NCBI GenBank assembly: GCA_916048095.2
Contig: OU696583.1
Location: forward strand, 8,676,822 to 8,740,821
Source of the DNA: Sacculina carcini
Lineage: Eukaryota; Arthropoda; Thecostraca; Sacculinidae
Length of the DNA stretch: 64,000 nt
Direction: 5' to 3'
Made by a program: the position numbers and the translations under genes. Shown here in pieces: positions 59,901 through 64,000 of this stretch. Below the pieces are notes generated by a model, which was given only the letters and a program-made list of their open reading frames with translations, did no database searches and was not told the origin of the DNA. Each line of letters opens with the position of its first letter. Positions within the stretch are counted from its first letter, which is position 1.

Positions 59901-61330
59901 TATGTTTGTTTGTGTATGTTTGTTTGTGTATGTATTTGTGTGTTTGTGTGTGTGTTTGTTTGTGTGTTTGTTTGTGTGTGTCTTTGTGTATGTTTGTGTG
60001 TGTATGTTTGTTTGTGTATGTTTGTTTGTGTATGTATTTGTGTGTTTGTGTGTGTGTTTGTTTGTGTGTGTATGTGTATGTTTGTTTGTGTATGTTTGTT
60101 TGTGTGTGTTTGTTTGTGTGTGTGTCTTTGTGTGTGTGTCTTTGTGTATGTTTGTTTGTGTATGTTTGTTTGTGTATGTTTGTTTGTGTGTGTCTTTGTG
60201 TATGTTTGTTTGTGTATGTCTGTTTGTGTATGTATTTGTGTGTTTGTTTGTGTATGTTTGTTTGTGTATGTTTGTTTGTGTATGTATTTGTGTGTTTGTG
60301 TGTGTGTTTGTTTGTGTGTGTGTTTGTTTGTATTTGATTGTATGTATGTGTGTGTATTTGATTGTATGTGTGTGTTTGTGTGTTTGTGCGAGCTTCGTGT
60401 GTGTCTGTGTGTGTGTATTTGGTTGTATGTGTGTGTTTGTGTGTATTTGATTGTGTTTGTGTGTGTGGTTGTCTTTTTTCAAACACACTTATTAAAGGCG
60501 TAACACAACGTACAGCGCACAGTGGGCTAGGTGTGTTTGTGTGTGTAAGTGAGTAAGTGTATTGCCACAAACTACAAAATGTTGACAGGATAAAGACACA
60601 TTTAACAAGCAGCTAAATATGGCTCCGATAGTTGGTCTAGCTGACGAACTCCTCTACGAACTCGTTGACATTGATATAACAAACATTGTGCAACATTGTG
60701 CCGTTGCATCAATCAAAATTAACTGTGTTTGTATGTTTGTTGGTCTATATGTATGTTTGTATGCGGCGGAGAGTAGTGTGTTTATGAGTGACTAAATTCA
60801 ACTATGGCTGTGGTTGTTGCAAGCACTCTGAAAGAAAATGGGGCTTATATTTGTGTGTTTGAGCCCAGTTTCAATGGTGTTTTTGCCATTGAGTGAGCGC
60901 GTGCGTGTATGTGACGGCCACCGTAATACTAGTTGAAATTTCTCCTCTTTCATCTCATTTGAACCAATTGACGTGTGTATCACCAGCGATCGCTCTGTCA
61001 ATGAAGGAGGCCGAGAGAACGCCGAGTTCATCGACCCCGCTCTATCCATCCGCTACAGCACCGGCAAGCGACACAGCCAAAATCCCGGCGCACGAGAAGA
61101 AAGCGCGTGCTCTCTACGATTTCGAGGCGGCCGAAGACAACGAGCTGACGTTTAAAACTGGCGAGATCAGTGAGTTAACTGCGTGTCGCGCTCGCCTGCC
61201 AGCGTATACAACGTGTCAAACAAACACAACCAGACACTTTGCAGAAAGAAAGTGTCAACAATCAAATAAGCCACGCGAAAACAGTTCAAGACGGTAACAT
61301 TTTCTTTTGTAGTTTGTTTAGCTGCCAAAA

Positions 61331-61384
<54 letters not shown>

Positions 61385-61573
61385 GTCAGTAATTGTGTTG
61401 GAAGACAGTGACGCCAACTGGTGGTTGGGTTCGAATCATCGCGGTCGCGGCCTGTTTCCATCGAACTTTGTCACCACCGAGCTCAACCACCAGCCACCAG
61501 GCTAGCACACACTGACACTGACACACACTGACACTGACACACACTGACACACTGACACACTGACACACACACT

Positions 61574-61618
<45 letters not shown>

Positions 61619-62567
61619 ACACACACACACTGACACACACACTGACACTGACACACACACACTGACACACACACACACTGACACACACACTAACACACAC
61701 TGAGACACACACACACACAAGCACTCAAATCATTCTGAGAAATGCTTCTTGGTGAAGTCTTAGTATACTTCAAATATCGTTGTTTATATTAGCGATGAAT
61801 ATAAGGTTTGCTTTACCCTCTGCTCTCTCTCCCTCTCTCTCTCTCTGTGCCCTAGGACCCTCCAGATCAGTGGTTCTCAACCTTCTCCAGTATTCGCAGC
61901 AGTCCTGAATTCTTAAAAGCTATGTAAAACAGATCAAATGCAAAATACGTCATAACAAAACTCTATTTTCAATATTATTTCATACAGCTTCAAGTTCCTT
62001 CAAGTATTTTTCTGGGTAAAAGGTAGAATGCATAGGTAAACATGTATTTTCTTGCATTTTTCACACAAGTGCTCGCGGCTCTTTGAAGCCAGGCCGGCAC
62101 CGCCGCTTAAGAACCCCTGCTCTGCATGTAAATATCTACTTGATGCAATGTAATTTGTGCGTTGGCGCGTGCAGCTTCGCCCAGTCAGCGCAAGTCGGTG
62201 CAGTTCAGCGACAGTGTGCACGTGCGCACCGTGGCGCTCGACGGTGACAATGCCGACGCGTCTGATACCAATGTGACGCAGAACAGCGGCGGCGGCGGCG
62301 GCGGCACAGTTGTCAACACACAACAACAACAACAACAACAGCAAGTGAACGTCATTGAGCCGCATCGTATTGAGCGATTGTTGACGCTTCTCAACGAGGC
62401 CGACCCGACTGGCGTGCGTGCTGACTCCTGCGAACTACTGGCACTCGAGGGTGAGTGAGTGTGTGAGTGAGTTTGTGTGAGTGTGTGTGTGCCCTAGAGA
62501 CCTTCCAGCGCCCTAGAGACCTTCTAGGTGTAGGGCGCTATATAAATATCTACCTAATGTAATGTAA

Positions 62568-62602
<35 letters not shown>

Positions 62603-64000
62603 TGTGTGTGTGTGTGTGTGCTGACTCCTGCGAACTACTGGCACTCGAGGGTCAGTGAGTGAGTCAGTGAGTGAGTGAGTTAATGTGTGAGTGAATTAAT
62701 GAGTGAGTGAGTGAATGAATGAGTGTGTGAGAGAGAGTGTGTGTGCGTGTGTGAGAGAGAGAGAGTGTGTGTGCGTGTGATAGTGTTTAAGTATGTGTAT
62801 TTGTGTTTATGTCGGTGTTTGTTTATATCTGTGTGTGTGTGTGTGTAATCGTGTTTATGTCTTGTGTCTTGTCTTGTCTTGTGTGTTTGTGTGTACGTGT
62901 GTGTGTACGTATGTTTGTGTGTGATCGTGTTTTATGCTTGTGTTCATGTCGGTGTGTTTGTGTGATGGATGGATGGAGACAGATCAGTGTTTGATGATGG
63001 CACCGCTGATAGACCAGCAGTTGGAGCGTATTGATCGTCGACACGCCCAGTTGACAGCCATCAGTAGGCAACTGGTCGACGCGCTCAACATCTACCACCA
63101 GCTGATGTACGAGTGTGGCGCGGGGGGCGGTGTAGGAGGGGCGGCCGGGGGGTTCTACATGGCCGGGGCGCCGGGATTGCCGCAACATGCGCCGCCAACG
63201 CCGCCGCAGCCACAGTTTTACGCTGCACCGCCACCTCATCATCTACAACAGCATCAGGAACACCAGGTGTGGACTCGTGTAGTTTTTTTTGCTCTATCGT
63301 TTTCCTCCAATTGGCTTCCCAGTGCAATCATCGCCAAACCAAATATAAATACTAATAAACAACGTAACCTGGCTTAAACAGTCCGCCGCGTAGCCGAGTG
63401 GCTAAGACGCACGCTTTGTGCACGAGAGGTCCAGGGTTCGATTCCCTGGCGAGGTGAAACGGTTGGGTTCGTTTCTTAAAGTGATAGCCCAGTTGTCGCA
63501 AGGCGGGTTTCATGTGCGCTTGTAGTCGTGCAGTTTATGTGTGCTGGCCAGGATCGTGACAGGATTTGCCCATGCAAAATTCACGTGAACATTAGCCTTC
63601 TCCACTGCTGTTGTCTTCAATTTATGCGTAAATTTATTTTTCTTATTCAGCTTAAACATCAAGCTAAAACAAATGTCCAACTACACACAAAACATTGTGT
63701 ATCATTCATCATGCATGCACTCATACACCTTATGAGTACATGTGGTGTGTGTGTGTGTGTGTGTGTTTACAGAGCATCAATACAGCCCCATTATCGTTGC
63801 CGGCCGATGGGGCAGCATATCCCGCACCAAATACTTTCTCCACAGCACCTCCGATGATGGCTGGTGGCGTATCCGTAGCGCCTGCCATGATGGCTGGTGG
63901 TGTGTCAGTAGCGCCTCCAATGATGGCTGGTGGCGTATCAGTAGCGCCTCCAATGATGGCTGGTGGTATGGATCAGTATGTGCTAGCGGCGCCTTCACAA
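52557..64000 (+). CDS. STAM: STAM, signal-transducing adaptor molecule (ESCRT-0), nine coding exons, 3' end beyond window
   Basis: STAM pairs with HGS/HRS on early endosomes and sorts ubiquitinated membrane cargo for lysosomal degradation (family knowledge). Exons read by frame and splice sites: 52557-52599, 53118-53269, 53986-54120, 59501-59747, 60987-61169, 61390-61500, 62175-62450, 62983-63266, 63773 onward; every junction keeps phase. In the predicted protein (553 residues to the window edge) the VHS domain is about residues 5-135, the ubiquitin-interacting motif 184-203 ([17 protein letters not shown]), the SH3 domain 231-286 ([18 protein letters not shown]), and a GAT-like helical core 352-427 after poly-Gly and poly-Gln runs. 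A Pro/Met/Gly-rich tail follows. The start at 52557 has G at -3 and +4 and gives the family N-terminus ([15 protein letters not shown]). Intron 3 is 5.4 kb and full of repeats. Identity is secure; the exon 6 donor is the least certain junction. Confidence 0.93.
53118..53269 (+). CDS. STAM: STAM exon 2 (VHS helices 1-3)
   Basis: The acceptor is TTGGACAG and the donor GTAAGA. It encodes [13 protein letters not shown] and the conserved VHS stretch LILDICDRA, then [20 protein letters not shown]. It begins with two bases of the split Glu codon and ends in phase 0. Confidence 0.93.
53345..53910 (-). mobile_element. LINE RT C-terminal fragment in STAM intron 2
   Basis: The minus-strand frames read [20 protein letters not shown] and [11 protein letters not shown] (53685-53909), then [20 protein letters not shown] (53554-53345), typical of the end of jockey/CR1-type ORF2. 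The two pieces lie in different frames. Dead copy. Confidence 0.7.
53947..53982. repeat. (GT)n directly before STAM exon 3
   Basis: It replaces the pyrimidine tract and ends three bases before the exon. Confidence 0.9.
53986..54120 (+). CDS. STAM: STAM exon 3 (VHS middle)
   Basis: It is 45 whole codons, with [20 protein letters not shown] as the VHS signature. The acceptor TTAG directly follows a (GT)n tract at 53947-53982. The donor is GTCAGT, a weaker form. Confidence 0.92.
54150..54360 (-). mobile_element. Second LINE C-terminal fragment in STAM intron 3
   Basis: The minus strand encodes [20 protein letters not shown] and then [12 protein letters not shown], the C-terminal signature of a non-LTR ORF2 that is not the same copy as the one in intron 2. 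Short and isolated. Confidence 0.6.
54771..55050 (+). mobile_element. tRNA-Val-derived SINE in STAM intron 3
   Basis: The head is GACTCCGTGGTGTAGTGG with box B GGTTCGAACCC. The body lacks part of the central segment (the stretch after CATTCTGGGGAG). The tail is TTTAACCTTTAAA. It is the inner end of the right arm. Confidence 0.85.
55849..56343. repeat. Expanded (CA)n/(CAAA)n tract in right arm
   Basis: About 495 bases of ACACAC with AAACAC steps in higher-order repeats, against about 125 bases in the left arm. Frames of His/Thr or Cys/Val are artefacts. Confidence 0.95.
56705..57031 (+). mobile_element. tRNA-Val-derived SINE in STAM intron 3
   Basis: Mirror copy of the SINE at 582-909, in the right arm. 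Box A is TGTAGTGGTTAGC and the tail TTTAACCTTTAAC. Confidence 0.82.
57143..57373. mobile_element. hAT-like MITE, GGCGGATCC family (right-arm copy)
   Basis: Mirror copy of the MITE at 240-470, with CACTAGCGGATCCAGG at its left end and a GGTTCCGCTATTG right end. It was duplicated with the arm rather than inserted anew. Confidence 0.7.
57613..58860. other. STAM intron 3: Helitron-like 3' end, microsatellites, unassigned DNA
   Basis: 57613-57681 ends like the Helitron-like units (CGCACGACTGACGGG, GTGCTAG). (CA)n lies at 57877-57952. A 20-bp repeat (GTGGAGCCTGAGGTAGAGTA) lies at 58089-58130, GTTTAGTGACG repeats at 58340-58400, and a CACATACA tract at 58677-58819. Nothing coding. Confidence 0.6.
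58859..58884 (+). mobile_element. SINE 3' tail remnant
   Basis: TTGAGGC followed by repeated TTTAACC matches only the last ~25 bases of the SINE family. The rest is absent. Confidence 0.4.
59081..59316. mobile_element. hAT-like MITE, GGCGGATCC family, in STAM intron 3
   Basis: The ends are CACTGGCGGATCTAGG and CTGGATCTGCCACTG, with flanking CCCATATG / CCGATATG (59073-59080, 59317-59324). It shares AACTCCTCATAACC with the other copies and contains a run of G. Confidence 0.85.
59501..59747 (+). CDS. STAM: STAM exon 4 (end of VHS, linker, start of UIM)
   Basis: It encodes [20 protein letters not shown] (end of VHS), then a Ser/Thr/Ala-rich linker and QQEEDDIAK, the first half of the ubiquitin-interacting motif. 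The acceptor follows a (GT)n tract. The donor lies at the front of a long GTTT/GT-rich repeat (59749-60475). Confidence 0.92.
59749..60475. repeat. (TTTGTGTA)n-type repeat filling half of STAM intron 4
   Basis: Over 700 bases of GTTTGTGTATGTTTGT-like units starting at the exon 4 donor. It creates frames of more than 200 codons on both strands, none real. Confidence 0.95.
60987..61169 (+). CDS. STAM: STAM exon 5 (rest of UIM, first half of SH3)
   Basis: It encodes [10 protein letters not shown], completing the UIM core with its conserved Ala and Ser, then a Ser/Pro/Ala linker and the first SH3 half with [15 protein letters not shown]. The donor is GTGAGT after ATC A. Confidence 0.95.
61331..61382. 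repeat. (TG)n upstream of STAM exon 6
   Basis: About 25 TG units ending seven bases before the exon. Confidence 0.95.
61390..61500 (+). CDS. STAM: STAM exon 6 (second half of SH3), 111 nt, GC donor
   Basis: It encodes [20 protein letters not shown] and [17 protein letters not shown]. It is preceded by about 25 copies of TG (61331-61382) and followed by a CA-rich tract (61505-61720). No GT donor is present at the expected place. A GC donor (CCACCAG|GC) gives the phase needed by exon 7. Without splicing, an in-frame TAG follows Gly at 61502-61504. Confidence 0.88.
61505..61720. repeat. (CA)n/(CTGACA)n downstream of STAM exon 6
   Basis: Begins five bases after the exon. CACACTGACA units surround a pure CA stretch at about 61576-61616. 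Confidence 0.95.
61868..62119. mobile_element. hAT MITE in STAM intron 6
   Basis: Starts CAGTGGTTCTCAACC and ends TTAAGAACCCCTG. The 8-bp flanks (CTCCAGAT, CTCTGCAT) agree only partly, so it is probably old. Confidence 0.6.
62175..62450 (+). CDS. STAM: STAM exon 7 (poly-Gly, poly-Gln, start of GAT-like core)
   Basis: It encodes [20 protein letters not shown], six glycines, eight glutamines, then [17 protein letters not shown], which resembles the STAM segment ahead of its core coiled coil. The donor is GTGAGT. A 40-base copy of its 3' end and donor lies 200 bases downstream. Confidence 0.9.
62520..62570 (+). mobile_element. LINE/SINE 3'-tail fragment in STAM intron 7
   Basis: GGGCGCTATATAAATATC followed by TAATGTAATGTAA matches the L2-type 3' tail seen at 14465-14496. 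Confidence 0.6.
62621..62660 (+). repeat. Copy of STAM exon 7 end and donor
   Basis: Forty bases matching 62421-62460 with one change (donor GTGAGT becomes GTCAGT), displaced exactly 200 bases, with a (GT)n tract between. Confidence 0.9.
62983..63266 (+). CDS. STAM: STAM exon 8 (core coiled-coil/GAT, start of tail)
   Basis: It encodes [20 protein letters not shown] and [17 protein letters not shown], matching the STAM helical core that binds HRS, then a Gly/Ala/Pro/His-rich tail. The acceptor is GAGACAG and the donor GTGTGG. Confidence 0.9.
63384..63456 (+). mobile_element. tRNA-like sequence (tRNA pseudogene or SINE head) in STAM intron 8
   Basis: Box A TAGCCGAGTGG, box B GGGTTCGATTCCC, a perfect five-pair T stem (CAGGG/CCCTG) and an acceptor stem with one mismatch. 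The anticodon arm does not pair properly, so it is not a working tRNA. Downstream sequence may be a SINE body; no second copy is in the window. Confidence 0.6.
63743..63767. repeat. (GT)n before STAM exon 9
   Basis: It lies just upstream of TTTACAG. Confidence 0.9.
63773..64000 (+). CDS. STAM: STAM exon 9 (Pro/Met/Gly repeat tail), continues past window
   Basis: It is open for 76 codons to the window edge after a (GT)n-TTTACAG acceptor. Four near-copies of an 11-residue unit ([11 protein letters not shown]) make it internally repetitive. No stop is reached. Confidence 0.85.

Noticed and set aside
59474-60570. Frames of 230-313 codons over STAM intron 4
   Set aside because: Only the first ~80 codons of the plus frame are STAM exon 4. 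The rest is GTTT/GT repeat.
63384-63456. Functional tRNA gene
   Set aside because: The anticodon stem does not pair and position 37 is not a purine in the best fold, so it is kept only as tRNA-like.

Overview
This looks like nuclear DNA of an invertebrate animal. There are spliced genes with GT-AG (and one GC-AG) introns, a tRNA-derived SINE family, L2/CR1-type LINEs, a Penelope-like element, Ty3/gypsy fossils, hAT-like MITEs, Helitron-like repeats and very long (GT)n and (AT)n tracts. I cannot place the species. The mix would fit a lophotrochozoan or flatworm, but that is a guess.

Only two host genes could be read, both at the right-hand end. MRPL34 (mitochondrial ribosomal protein bL34m) lies on the minus strand in two coding exons (52283 down to 51704). 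STAM (the ESCRT-0 endosomal sorting adaptor) lies on the plus strand in nine coding exons, from 52557 past the window end. They are divergent, with 273 bases between start codons. The predicted STAM protein has, in order, a VHS domain, a ubiquitin-interacting motif, an SH3 domain, a GAT-like helical core and a low-complexity Pro/Met/Gly tail. Its introns carry SINEs, MITEs, LINE fragments and dinucleotide repeats, and several acceptors sit directly behind (GT)n tracts.

Region by region. 1-2493 is one arm of an inverted repeat whose other arm (54771-57612) lies in STAM intron 3. 2.5-7 kb holds hAT-like MITEs and a scrap of a transposase-like gene. 7.2-17.4 kb is a nest of Helitron-like repeats in inverted orientation, with a LINE inserted in one arm and an L2-type LINE inserted in that LINE. 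17.6-22 kb is a near-complete minus-strand L2/CR1 LINE with two long ORFs. 23.7-24.9 kb is a Penelope-like RT/GIY-YIG gene held between (AT)n and (GT)n tracts, followed by about 510 bases of (GT)n. 26-27 kb holds a SINE-bearing composite repeat and a 16-bp minisatellite. 28-49.7 kb is a tandem array: three units of about 2.25 kb built on the 5' part of a LINE, then two 6.76-kb units carrying more of that LINE plus Ty3/gypsy sequence. 50-51.6 kb is repeat and unassigned DNA before MRPL34.

Apart from MRPL34 and STAM, nearly everything is mobile-element sequence. Most open frames made of Cys/Val or His/Thr runs are translations of (GT)n repeats. No rRNA, CRISPR array or bacterial-type operon is present.
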